Assembly: GCF_001952935.1 (NCBI RefSeq)
Contig: NZ_CP018319.1
Coordinates: forward strand, 248,001 to 312,000
DNA: 64,000 nucleotides
Direction: 5' to 3'
Source of the DNA: Pseudomonas frederiksbergensis
Lineage (GTDB): Bacteria; Pseudomonadota; Gammaproteobacteria; Pseudomonadales; Pseudomonadaceae
How positions within the stretch are numbered: the stretch's first letter is position 1; the number at the start of each line of letters is the position of its first letter. Under the pieces are notes generated by a model that worked only from the letters and a program-made list of their open reading frames with translations, did no database searches and was not told where the DNA came from. A program made the translations under genes and the position numbers. Of this stretch, positions 22,550 to 31,045 are shown in pieces.

Positions 22550-23416
22550 TCAGCGGTTGGCGTCAGAGTGAGTCATGGCCGTGTAGAACAGCCAGGACAC
22601 CAACAGGATGATCAGGAAGTACACCAGCGAGAAAGCCGCCGCCGGGCCGAGGTCGAACTGCCCGATCGCCATTTGCGTCAGGGTCTGGCTCAGGAAGGTC
22701 GTGGCATTCCCCGGACCGCCACCGGTCAGCACAAACGGCTCGGTGTAGATCATGAAACTGTCCATGAACCGCAGCATCACCGCGATCAGCAATACGCTCT
22801 TGAGCTTGGGCAGCTGGATGTGTCGGAACACCGCCCAGGCCGATGCCCGATCAATCCGTGCCGCCTGGTAATACACGTCCGGAATCGCCCGCAAACCGGA
22901 GAAACACAACAGCGCCACCAACGACGTCCAGTGCCAGACGTCCATCACCAGCACCGTGACCCAGGCGTCCATGGTGTTCGCCGCATAGTTGTAGTTGATG
23001 CCCATGGCCTTGAGGCTGGCGCCGAGCAGGCCAATGTCCGCCCGACCGAAGATCTGCCAGATCGTCCCCACCACGTTCCACGGAATCAGCAACGGAATCG
23101 CCAGGATGATCAGCACCAGCGACGACCAGCGGCCCTTGGTCGGCATGGTCAGGGCGATGGCGATGCCCAGCGGGATTTCGATCAGCAGCACACAGCCGGA
23201 ATAGATGAACTGACGCAGTAATGAGTCGTGCAAGCGCGGATCGAGCAGCACTTGCCTGTACCAGTCGGCGCCGACGAAGTAGCGGCTGGACTGGTCGAAA
23301 ATGTCCTGCACCGAGTAGTTGACCACGGTCATCATCGGGATCACCGCACTGAACGCCACCAGCAAAAACACCGGCAACACCAGCCACCAGGCCTTGTTGT
23401 TCTGCACCTTGTTCAT
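22550..23416 (-). CDS. glpP: Glycerol-type ABC transporter permease (MalF-like)
   Basis: This 288-residue membrane protein has about six helices. The EAA loop reads LRAIPDVYYQAARIDRASAW. It begins MNKVQNNKAWWLVLPVFLLV. ATG 23416 is chosen because CTGGAG lies 8 nt upstream and the start follows 2 nt after the glpT stop. It forms the heterodimeric pore with glpQ. Confidence 0.85.
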   Translation of the reverse strand: MNKVQNNKAWWLVLPVFLLVAFSAVIPMMTVVNYSVQDIFDQSSRYFVGADWYRQVLLDPRLHDSLLRQFIYSGCVLLIEIPLGIAIALTMPTKGRWSSLVLIILAIPLLIPWNVVGTIWQIFGRADIGLLGASLKAMGINYNYAANTMDAWVTVLVMDVWHWTSLVALLCFSGLRAIPDVYYQAARIDRASAWAVFRHIQLPKLKSVLLIAVMLRFMDSFMIYTEPFVLTGGGPGNATTFLSQTLTQMAIGQFDLGPAAAFSLVYFLIILLVSWLFYTAMTHSDANR

Positions 23417-23418
23417 GG

Positions 23419-24510
23419 CTACGTCTCCAGGAGGTATTCGTCGGCATACACCATCAACCATTGAGCCGGGAAGCTGATGTAGGCAATTCCCTCAGGCACT
23501 GGCTTGTCTTCGGCCAGGCGCACTTTCAAAGGGGCGCCGTCGAGGTTCAGGGTCATGATCTTGTAGGTGCCAAGGTCTTCGACGTGTACGACCTGTGCCT
23601 GCATCGCCTCATCAAACGGCTCATCCCACACGTGCACGAACTCCGGACGGATGCCGACCTTCAGGGTTTTCCACTCGGACTCGGCGATGCGTTTCTGCTG
23701 AGCATCGGACAGCGGCAAATGAGTCGAGGCGAAACCGGCCCCCCCCGGCTGCGGCTGAACCTCGATCAGGTTCATCCCCGGACTGCCGATGAAATAGCCG
23801 ACAAAGGTGTGGCTCGGCCGCTCGAACAGTTCTCGCGGCGTACCGAATTGCACAATCTGCCCGCCGTACATCACGGCGATCTTGTCAGCGAAGGTCGAGG
23901 CCTCGAGTTGATCGTGGGTGACGTAGACCATGGTGATGTTGAACTGCTCGTGGATCTGCTTGAGCTTGCGCCGCAGCTTCCACTTCAGGTGCGGGTCGAT
24001 CACGGTCAGCGGTTCATCGAACAGGATCGCCGACACGTCATCGCGCACCAGCCCACGGCCCATGGAGACTTTCTGTTTTTCATCGGCGGTGAGGTTGCGC
24101 GCCTTCTTGCCCAGCAACGCCTGGAGGTCCAGGACTTCAGCGATTTCCTGCACCTTGCTGTGAATTTTCGCCTCGGCCATGCCCTGATTACGCAGCGGGA
24201 AGGCCAGGTTATCGAACACCGTCATGGTGTCGTAGACCACCGGAAACTGGAAAACCTGGGCGATGTTGCGCTTCTCGGGTGTCAGGTCGTTGACCACTTT
24301 GCTGTCGAACAGCACCTGGCCCTGGGACGGACTGAGCAATCCGGAAATGATGTTGAGCAAGGTCGATTTACCGCAGCCCGAAGGCCCGAGCAAGGCATAG
24401 GCACCGCCCTGCTCCCAGACGTGGTCCATCTCGCGAATCGCGTAATCCTCGGGGCCGGTCGGCGTGCGGCTGTAACTGTGGGCAAGGTGCTGCAAGCGAA
24501 TTTCGGCCAT
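23419..24510 (-). CDS. glpT: Glycerol-type ABC transporter ATPase with a degenerate signature motif
   Basis: This 363-residue ATPase has a normal Walker A (GPSGCGKST, about residue 40) and Walker B (ILFDEP, followed by LTVID). The expected LSGGQ signature is replaced by LTADEKQKVSMGRGLV, so one of the two ATP sites of the GlpS/GlpT dimer would lack a canonical signature. A TOBE-like regulatory domain follows from about residue 235. It overlaps glpS by 1 nt. Confidence 0.87.
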   Translation of the reverse strand: MAEIRLQHLAHSYSRTPTGPEDYAIREMDHVWEQGGAYALLGPSGCGKSTLLNIISGLLSPSQGQVLFDSKVVNDLTPEKRNIAQVFQFPVVYDTMTVFDNLAFPLRNQGMAEAKIHSKVQEIAEVLDLQALLGKKARNLTADEKQKVSMGRGLVRDDVSAILFDEPLTVIDPHLKWKLRRKLKQIHEQFNITMVYVTHDQLEASTFADKIAVMYGGQIVQFGTPRELFERPSHTFVGYFIGSPGMNLIEVQPQPGGAGFASTHLPLSDAQQKRIAESEWKTLKVGIRPEFVHVWDEPFDEAMQAQVVHVEDLGTYKIMTLNLDGAPLKVRLAEDKPVPEGIAYISFPAQWLMVYADEYLLET

Positions 24511-25604
24511 CAGGCAACCCTCGCGATACGGCGACCGGGCGCCTGGACCAGCCGCCCCTGCGTATCGAAGACAAACAGTTTATGGGTCGGGATATAGATC
24601 CGAATCGGCGCATCGACGTCGTATTCGTGGACGCCGGGCAAGTGCAGCACCAGCAGGAAATGCTCGTTGCGCACGTGCAGGAAGGTTTCCGACCCGCTGA
24701 TCTCGGCCACCTCGACGGTCACCGCCAGTTCCAGGTCATCGTCGTTGCTTGGCACCAGCGAAATATGGCTCGGCCGTACGCCAAAGCGGAACTCGCCCTC
24801 GCCTACTGGCCGCAGATCGACGTTGAGCGGGAAGTGCACGAAATTGGCGAAGCTGACTTCGTTGCCGGCGATACGCCCCGGCATCAGGTTGATCGGCGGC
24901 TCGGAGAACAGCTCCGCCGCCAGCACGGTTTGCGGCTGGTGATACACCTCGGAAGACTTGCCGCTTTGAATCACCCGGCCTTCATGAAGAATGGTGGTGG
25001 TGCCGCCCAGCGCCAGGGCTTCGTTGGGTTCGGTGGTGGCGTAGATGGCGATGGTGTGGTGAGCCTTGAACAGCTCGCGCATTTCCTGACGCAATTCTTC
25101 GCGCAGTTTGTAGTCGAGGTTGACCAGCGGCTCATCGAACAGGATCAGCTCGGCATCCTTGACCAGCGCCCGGGCCATTGCCGTGCGCTGTTGCTGACCG
25201 CCGGAGAGTTCAAGCGGATGGCGCTGGAGGAATTTCTCGATGCGCAACATCTTCGCGGTTTCCAGCACCTTGCTCTGGATCAGCTCATTGGAAATGCCGC
25301 CCTGGCGCAAGGGCGAGGCGATGTTCTCGAACACCGTCATGGTTGGGTAGTTGATGAACTGCTGATAAACCATCGACACGTTGCGCAATCGCACCGGGCG
25401 CTGGGTAACGTCGACGCCGTTCATCAGGATGCGCCCGCTGTCGGGCTTGTCCAGACCGGCCATCAGGCGCATGAGACTGGTTTTGCCGGACAGCGTGCGC
25501 CCCAGCAAAACGTTGAAGGATCCCGCTTCGAAACTAAGGCACGCATCATCGATCCAGGTCTGGCCCTCGACGGTGCGGCTGACGTGCTCCAGGGTTAACG
25601 ACAT
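24510..25604 (-). CDS. glpS: Glycerol-type ABC transporter ATPase
   Basis: This 364-residue ATPase is the first gene of the operon. Walker A reads GRTLSGKTS (G-x4-GKT), the signature LSGGQQQRTAMARAL is canonical, and Walker B is LILFDEPLVNLD. A C-terminal TOBE-like domain occupies about residues 240-360. It is preceded by a strong sigma-54 promoter match (25649-25664) and six TGAACA repeats. It pairs with GlpT, whose signature is degenerate. Confidence 0.87.
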   Translation of the reverse strand: MSLTLEHVSRTVEGQTWIDDACLSFEAGSFNVLLGRTLSGKTSLMRLMAGLDKPDSGRILMNGVDVTQRPVRLRNVSMVYQQFINYPTMTVFENIASPLRQGGISNELIQSKVLETAKMLRIEKFLQRHPLELSGGQQQRTAMARALVKDAELILFDEPLVNLDYKLREELRQEMRELFKAHHTIAIYATTEPNEALALGGTTTILHEGRVIQSGKSSEVYHQPQTVLAAELFSEPPINLMPGRIAGNEVSFANFVHFPLNVDLRPVGEGEFRFGVRPSHISLVPSNDDDLELAVTVEVAEISGSETFLHVRNEHFLLVLHLPGVHEYDVDAPIRIYIPTHKLFVFDTQGRLVQAPGRRIARVA

Positions 25605-25648
25605 GGCTCGGCCTTTTTATTATTGGAGTCAAGCGACCTGAGCAACAG

Positions 25649-25664
25649 AGCGACATTCGTGCCA
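25649..25664 (-). promoter_or_regulatory. Sigma-54 promoter of the glpSTPQUV operon
   Basis: On the minus strand TGGCACGAATGTCGCT matches the -24/-12 consensus (TGGCAC-N5-TTGCW) at all but one position, with GG and GC at the required spacing. Transcription would start about 33 nt before the glpS ATG. The neighbouring activator has the GAFTGA loop that contacts sigma-54. Confidence 0.75.
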
Positions 25665-25728
25665 GAAACTGCAAGCCGTTGATCCGGCTTGGGAATCCTG
25701 AAAATGGAAGAAAAACCGGGTTCGTTGC

Positions 25729-25798
25729 TGAACAGAAATGAACAACCGCGACTGAACAATTGAACAATCCAGCGGTTGACAATGAACAATAGTGAACA
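25729..25798. promoter_or_regulatory. Six TGAACA repeats: probable upstream activator sites
   Basis: TGAACA occurs at 25729, 25739, 25753, 25761, 25783 and 25793, all in the same orientation (TGTTCA towards glpS). Two pairs are spaced 10 nt, one helical turn. The cluster lies about 65-150 nt upstream of the sigma-54 promoter, the usual place for an enhancer-binding protein. Binding by the divergent regulator is inferred. Confidence 0.6.
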
Positions 25799-25848
25799 AC
25801 ACTCTACGGATGCTTTGTCTTGCCTGCAGATGCGTAAAGTCGCAGAAC

Positions 25849-25940
25849 CTGTGGGAGCGAGCCTGCTCGCGATAGCGGTGGATCAGTCAGCATTGAAGTC
25901 GACTGACCAATCGCTATCGCGAGCAGGCTCGCTCCCACAG
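25849..25940. repeat. REPIN: inverted REP pair
   Basis: CTGTGGGAGCGAGCCTGCTC and, at the right end, GAGCAGGCTCGCTCCCACAG are perfect inverted copies around a 50-nt centre. It lies in the leader of the sigma-54 regulator gene. Confidence 0.9.
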
Positions 25941-25987
25941 GGAACTACCTATAACAACAATAAAAGCTTGCTCAGAGATCGACTGCC

Positions 25988-27823
25988 ATGGCCGCACCCG
26001 CCCTGCCGCTCTCCCATGACGCCATCATTCAGGACTCCTGGTCCCGTTGCCGCGCGTTCGGCCTCAATCATCAGAGCGCACCGGCGTTCGATCAGTTGCC
26101 GGCCGAGGGCATTGCGCAATTGCTGGAGAGCCAGCACTCACTGGTGCAAACCACTCACCAGGAAGTCCTGCCGTATTACGAGAACATCCTCAGCAACTCC
26201 AACTGCCTGATCATGCTCGCTGACAATCAGGGCCAGGTGCTGACGTCCTGGGGCACCCAGCGTTTTATCGAGCCGAGCCTGACCCGCGGTTTCAGCGCCG
26301 GCGCCAGTTGGATGGAACGCTGCAGCGGCACCAATGCGATCGGCACCGCGCTGGCCTGCGAGCAGGCGGTGCACATCGAGCACGATGAACATTTCCTCAA
26401 GGCCAACCGTTTCATGACCGGCTCCGCCGCACCGATTTTCGATGCCGAACGCAAGGTCATCGCGGTGCTGGATGTGTCCAGCGACAGCTACCTGCCGCCG
26501 TCCCACACCCTCGGCATGGTCAAGATGATGAGTCAGACCGTGGAAAACCGGCTGATCCTCAACCTGTTCCACGGCCAGCATTTCCAGCTGACCTTCAACA
26601 CCGGGCTGAATAACCTCGACAGCCAATGGGCCGGGTTGCTGATCTTTGACGAAACCGGCCAGGTGCTGTCGGCCAACCGTCGGGCCGACAACCTGCTGGG
26701 CATCAGTCTGTCGCGGGTCAGCGTCGAAAGCCTGTTCAAGGTCTCGCTGCTGGAGTTGTTGAACCAGCCGGACGGCCTGCCCTTCGCCCTGCAAGCCTCA
26801 GGACGCAACCGCTTTCAATGTCTTTTGAAGCGGCCGAAACAGACAGTGATTCAGGCGCGGCTGTTTGCGCAACCTACGGTGGAGACGCCAGCTGCGATTA
26901 GCCTCAACACCCTGCATTTCGGTGACAGCCGCGTGGAAAAAGCCGTGCGCCAGGCCGAGCGTTTGCTGGAAAAAGACATTCCATTGCTGATCCACGGCGA
27001 AACCGGGGTCGGCAAGGAAGTCTTCGTCAAAGCCCTGCATCAGGCTAGCTCTCGGAGTAAAAAACCGTTCATTGCCGTCAACTGTGCCGCCATCCCCGCC
27101 GAACTGGTGGAATCTGAGCTGTTTGGCTACGAGAAAGGTGCGTTCACCGGTGCCAACCAGAAAGGCAGCATCGGGCTGATCCGCAAGGCCGACAAAGGCA
27201 CCCTGTTCCTCGATGAAATCGGCGATATGCCGTTGCCGACCCAGGCTCGACTGCTGCGAGTGTTGCAGGAGCGCTGTGTGCAACCGGTGGGCAGCAGCGA
27301 GTTGTTCCCGGTGGATATACGGATTATTTCGGCAACTAACCGCTCATTGCGCGAACAGGTTCAATTGGGGCGTTTCCGTGAGGATTTGTATTACCGGATT
27401 GGCGGTTTGACCCTGGAACTGCCGCCATTAAGAGAACGCAGTGATAAAGAGGCCTTGTTCAAACGCCTGTGGGAACAACACCGCGAGCCATCGCAGTGGG
27501 CCGGGCTGAGCCGAGAGGTATTGGAGTTGTTCGGGCGCCACCCGTGGCCGGGGAATTTACGCCAGGTCAGCAGCGTGATGCAGGTAGCGCTGGCCATGGC
27601 CGAGGAACAACCGGTGCGGCCGGAGCATTTGCCGGATGATTTTTTTGTTGATTTGGAGATGGAGCCGGTGGATTTGCCGGAGCCGGTAGCGGTTGACTTG
27701 AATGATGCCGAGGAATTGAATCGGCAGTTGCAGGCGGCTGGGGGAAATATCTCCCATTTGGCCCGCAGGTTGGGGGTTAGCCGGAATACGCTTTACAAGC
27801 GGTTGCGGCAGATTGGAGATTGA
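25988..27823 (+). CDS. Sigma-54-dependent transcriptional activator (AcoR-like), likely regulator of the glp ABC operon
   Basis: This 611-residue protein has an N-terminal GAF-type sensor (about residues 70-200) and a PAS-like segment (about 215-300). The central AAA+ domain has Walker A GETGVGKE, the sigma-54 contact loop GAFTGA, Walker B TLFLDEIGD and the arginine-finger region. A Fis-type HTH ends the protein (GGNISHLARRLGVSRNTLYKRL). The lack of a receiver domain suggests direct sensing of a small molecule. It is read away from glpS across a region with a sigma-54 promoter. No strong Shine-Dalgarno is seen before ATG 25988. Confidence 0.88.
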   Translation: MAAPALPLSHDAIIQDSWSRCRAFGLNHQSAPAFDQLPAEGIAQLLESQHSLVQTTHQEVLPYYENILSNSNCLIMLADNQGQVLTSWGTQRFIEPSLTRGFSAGASWMERCSGTNAIGTALACEQAVHIEHDEHFLKANRFMTGSAAPIFDAERKVIAVLDVSSDSYLPPSHTLGMVKMMSQTVENRLILNLFHGQHFQLTFNTGLNNLDSQWAGLLIFDETGQVLSANRRADNLLGISLSRVSVESLFKVSLLELLNQPDGLPFALQASGRNRFQCLLKRPKQTVIQARLFAQPTVETPAAISLNTLHFGDSRVEKAVRQAERLLEKDIPLLIHGETGVGKEVFVKALHQASSRSKKPFIAVNCAAIPAELVESELFGYEKGAFTGANQKGSIGLIRKADKGTLFLDEIGDMPLPTQARLLRVLQERCVQPVGSSELFPVDIRIISATNRSLREQVQLGRFREDLYYRIGGLTLELPPLRERSDKEALFKRLWEQHREPSQWAGLSREVLELFGRHPWPGNLRQVSSVMQVALAMAEEQPVRPEHLPDDFFVDLEMEPVDLPEPVAVDLNDAEELNRQLQAAGGNISHLARRLGVSRNTLYKRLRQIGD

Positions 27824-27833
27824 GTGAGGCGTT

Positions 27834-28004
27834 CTCCCCAGCCCTCTCCCCCAGGAGAGGGAGCCGACCGGGGTTTCTGGCGCTATACATCGACCTGAGC
27901 GACCGAGTTGATTATGGATTCAAAGCATGAATTCCGAGTTGCCGAGCATCTTGAGCATCCCCCAATCAGTCCCCGCTCCTGGGGGAGAGGGCTTGGGTTA
28001 GGGC
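27834..28004. repeat. Long imperfect palindromic repeat, copy A
   Basis: The ends are inverted copies: CCCCAGCCCTCTCCCCCAGG (from 27836) and CCTGGGGGAGAGGGCTTGGG (to 27997). The interior carries CATCGACCTGA and GAGTTGATTATGGATTC. A related copy in the same orientation is at 29393-29561, on the other side of the MFS gene. Confidence 0.75.
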
Positions 28005-28024
28005 GAAATTCCGGACAGTGCCAA

Positions 28025-29233
28025 TTATTGAAAGGCTGGCTCAACATTCGCAGCTGAGACCGCACTCAATGTGCGCAACCCAACCAGCACGACTACTACC
28101 ATCACGACCCCGGCGCCAATGGCCACCCCGAATCCTGCCCGCGCGCCATAAGAATCGATAACCAGACCCGAAAGCATGCCACCGAGCGCTACGCCGATGC
28201 TGATGCCGGTGGTCATCCACGTCAGGCCTTCGGTAATCCTAGATGGCGGAACAATGATCGTACCCAGGTGCATCACCATCACCATGGTTGGCGCAAATGA
28301 CATGCCAGCGATAAACAGCATCCCTGAAAGGATATAAACGTCCGCTGAAAAAATCGGTAAAACACTTGTGAGTGCCGTGACCAATATCCCGATAAAGAAC
28401 TGTTTTTCTATCGACAGAGAAATCCTCAACGCACCAAACGTCAGACCCGCAATCATCGAGCCGAGCGCATAGGCTGCGAGGATGAATGTGGCGGACTCTG
28501 GCCAGCCTTGTGCGTTGGCGAAGGCCACGACTGCCACGTCGATCGATCCGCCAATCATCCCCATCGCCAGCAGCGCGAGGACGATGGTGCGTACGCCGGG
28601 AATAAGCAACGTGGAGCTGGTGCGGCTGATGTTGCCCACGACCACTTTCGGTTCTGTCTGGCGCTGCATAAGAAAAGCCGTCACCCCGACCGCCAGCATC
28701 ACAACGGCAACCAGCGGCCCGGCTTCGGCGAAAAAACTCACGCTCAAACCAATCGCCAGGGGTGGGCCGATGATGTAGGCGAGTTCAGTCAGCACGGTGT
28801 CCAGAGAGAACGCCGTGTGCAATTGCGGTTTGCCACGGAACAGCTGCGACCAGCGTGCTCTGATCATCGAGGGCATGCTCGGCATCGTCCCCGCGAGTGC
28901 CGCCAGAACAAACAGCAGCGCGACCGGCGCCCGCAGGTACACAGCGATGATCAGCGCCAACAACATGCCAATGCTGAAAGCGGTGACGACGGGCAGCACG
29001 CGACTCTGGCCACGCTGATCAACCAGTTTCGAGATGTGCGGGCCGATCAGCGCATTGGCCAAGGTAAACGTACCGGCGACTGCGCCGGCCAGCCAGTAAA
29101 CACCGGTTTGCTGCACCAGCATGGTGATAATGCCAATGCCGATCATTGCCTGCGGCAACCGCGCAATAGAACTCGCGAGCACTAACCCCGTGGCACCGGG
29201 GGTCGTTAGAAGCTCGCGATAGTGATTAGCCAT
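28025..29233 (-). CDS. Major facilitator superfamily transporter
   Basis: This 402-residue membrane protein has about 12 helices in two halves and starts MANHYRELLTTPGATGLVLA. It looks like an MFS drug or metabolite exporter of the proteobacterial 'MFS_1' type. No substrate motif could be recognised. ATG 29233 is chosen because GGAGAC lies just upstream. The gene sits alone between two direct copies of a 170-bp palindromic repeat, which suggests a small mobile or rearranged segment. Substrate unknown. Confidence 0.8.
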   Translation of the reverse strand: MANHYRELLTTPGATGLVLASSIARLPQAMIGIGIITMLVQQTGVYWLAGAVAGTFTLANALIGPHISKLVDQRGQSRVLPVVTAFSIGMLLALIIAVYLRAPVALLFVLAALAGTMPSMPSMIRARWSQLFRGKPQLHTAFSLDTVLTELAYIIGPPLAIGLSVSFFAEAGPLVAVVMLAVGVTAFLMQRQTEPKVVVGNISRTSSTLLIPGVRTIVLALLAMGMIGGSIDVAVVAFANAQGWPESATFILAAYALGSMIAGLTFGALRISLSIEKQFFIGILVTALTSVLPIFSADVYILSGMLFIAGMSFAPTMVMVMHLGTIIVPPSRITEGLTWMTTGISIGVALGGMLSGLVIDSYGARAGFGVAIGAGVVMVVVVLVGLRTLSAVSAANVEPAFQ

Positions 29234-29392
29234 GATGTCTCCATTCCATAATCGTTGCCGATCAGCATCCCGCTGCATGCGCCGCCGCCAAGTTTGGCCG
29301 CGTCAGACATCAAGACCTACGCGCACGGCAAAAGCAACCACAGGCTTTGGTTTTGATGACTGCGTTTACCGTGCAGCCGACGCAAAGCGTTG
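29234..29392. other. Intergenic region upstream of the MFS gene
   Basis: No credible gene was seen here. A small AACCA-N7-TGGTT hairpin followed by TTT (around 29335) is a weak terminator-like structure. The rest of the gap to cysS holds repeat copy B and the cysS terminator, listed separately. Confidence 0.5.
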
Positions 29393-29561
29393 CCCTCACC
29401 CCAGCCCTCCCGGAGGTAGAGGGGGCCGACCGAGGTGTCTGGCGTTGTACATCGACCTGAAACATCGAGTTGATTATGGATTCGCTAAAAATCGTTCAGG
29501 TCGGCGTATCTCTTGAACATCCCCCAATCGGTCACCTCTCGCTTTGGGAGAGGGTTAGGGT
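29393..29561. repeat. Long imperfect palindromic repeat, copy B
   Basis: This is a direct but diverged copy of 27834-28004. It shares CATCGACCTGA, GAGTTGATTATGGATTC and CATCCCCCAATC, with GGGAGAGGGTTAGGG at the right end. Confidence 0.75.
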
Positions 29562-29575
29562 CTCTTTTCGCGCCC

Positions 29576-29607
29576 AAACAAAAACCCGCACAAGGCGGGT
29601 TTTGTTT
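29576..29607 (-). terminator. Terminator after cysS
   Basis: AAAACCCGC-CTTGT-GCGGGTTTTTG on the minus strand lies about 17 nt after the cysS stop. The T-run on both strands makes it potentially bidirectional. Confidence 0.85.
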
Positions 29608-29623
29608 GGAGCAAACGCAGCAA

Positions 29624-31006
29624 TCAGTCAGCCAGACGCCAAGTTGTCCCGCCCTTGCCGTCTTCCAGCACCACACCCATCGCGGTGAGCTGGTCGCGGA
29701 TACGGTCGGATTCGGCCCAGTCTTTACCAGCACGTGCCGCCAGACGCGCAGCAATCAGCGCATCAACCTCAGCCGCATCAACCCGCCCTTCGGCGCCGGC
29801 CTGCAAGAAGTCGTCAGCCTCAAGCTGCAACACCCCCAACACACTCGCCAACTCCTTCAAGCGCGCCGCCAGACCGGCCGCGGCATTGAGATCGCTCTCG
29901 CGCAGACGGTTGATCTCGCGAACCATCTCGAACAGCACCGCACAGGCTTCCGGCGTACCGAAGTCGTCGTTCATCACCTGGGTGAAACGCTCGACAAAGG
30001 CTTCGCCGCCAGCCGGCGCGACGTTCGGCAGGCCTTTCAACGCGTGGTAGAAACGCTCGAGCGCGCCCTTGGCGTCCTTGAGGTTGTCTTCCGAGTAGTT
30101 GATCGCGCTGCGGTAGTGGCTCGACACCAGCAGGTAACGCACGACTTCCGGGTGGTACTTTTCCAGCACGTCGCGAATGGTGAAGAAGTTGTTCAAGGAC
30201 TTGGACATCTTCTCGCCATTGATGCGAATCATGCCGCAATGCATCCACGCGTTGGCGTAGGTCTTGCCGGTGGCCGCTTCGCTCTGGGCGATTTCGTTTT
30301 CGTGGTGCGGGAACTCGAGGTCGCTGCCGCCGCCATGAATGTCGAAGGTCTCACCCAGGCAGCAGGTGGACATCACCGAGCACTCGATGTGCCAGCCCGG
30401 ACGCCCGGCGCCCCACGGCGAAGGCCAGCTCGGCTCACCCGGTTTGGTGGCTTTCCACAGCACGAAGTCCAGCGGGTCCTGTTTCGACTCGTCGACTTCG
30501 ATCCGCGCGCCGATGCGCAGGTCTTCGATTTTCTTGCGCGACAGCTTGCCGTAGCCCATGAACTTGGCGACGCGGTAATACACGTCGCCATTGCCCGGGG
30601 CGTAGGCGTAACCCTTGTCGATCAGCGTCTGGATCATGCTCAGCATGCCCGGAATGTGATCGGTGGCCCGCGGTTCCATGTCCGGCTTGAGGATATTGAG
30701 GCGGGCCTCGTCCTCGTGCATCGCGGTGATCATGCGTTCGGTCAGCGCGTCGAACGGCTCGCCGTTCTCCTTGGCCCGATTGATGATCTTGTCTTCAATG
30801 TCGGTGATGTTGCGCACATAGGTCAGGTTATAACCGCTGAACCGCAACCAGCGGGTCACCAGGTCGAACGCGACCATGCTGCGGCCGTGGCCAATGTGGC
30901 AGTAGTCGTACACGGTCATCCCGCAGACGTACATGCGCACATTGTTGCCATCCAGCGGCTTGAAGACTTCTTTGCTCTTGGTGAGCGTGTTGTAGATCGT
31001 AAGCAC
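29624..31006 (-). CDS. cysS: Cysteinyl-tRNA synthetase
   Basis: This 460-residue class I enzyme charges tRNA-Cys. Zinc and cysteine-binding elements are visible ([10 protein letters not shown] near residue 28, [13 protein letters not shown]), as are the HIGH motif (HIGHGRS) and KMSKS ([11 protein letters not shown]). The GTG start at 31006 (VLTIYNTL) gives the family length of 460-461 residues; an upstream TTG would add seven residues. It lies 39 nt downstream of glnS. Confidence 0.95.
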   Translation of the reverse strand: MLTIYNTLTKSKEVFKPLDGNNVRMYVCGMTVYDYCHIGHGRSMVAFDLVTRWLRFSGYNLTYVRNITDIEDKIINRAKENGEPFDALTERMITAMHEDEARLNILKPDMEPRATDHIPGMLSMIQTLIDKGYAYAPGNGDVYYRVAKFMGYGKLSRKKIEDLRIGARIEVDESKQDPLDFVLWKATKPGEPSWPSPWGAGRPGWHIECSVMSTCCLGETFDIHGGGSDLEFPHHENEIAQSEAATGKTYANAWMHCGMIRINGEKMSKSLNNFFTIRDVLEKYHPEVVRYLLVSSHYRSAINYSEDNLKDAKGALERFYHALKGLPNVAPAGGEAFVERFTQVMNDDFGTPEACAVLFEMVREINRLRESDLNAAAGLAARLKELASVLGVLQLEADDFLQAGAEGRVDAAEVDALIAARLAARAGKDWAESDRIRDQLTAMGVVLEDGKGGTTWRLAD

Positions 31007-31045
31007 TTTAGGTTGCCTATTTATCAAGGCCGGTCAGGCCTGTAA

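Noticed and set aside
25776..25804. TTGACA at 25776 as a sigma-70 promoter for the sigma-54 regulator
   Set aside because: No acceptable -10 box follows, and the TGAACA repeats explain the sequence better.
31006..31027. TTG start at 31027 for cysS
   Set aside because: It adds seven residues not typical of the family. GTG 31006 gives the normal length.
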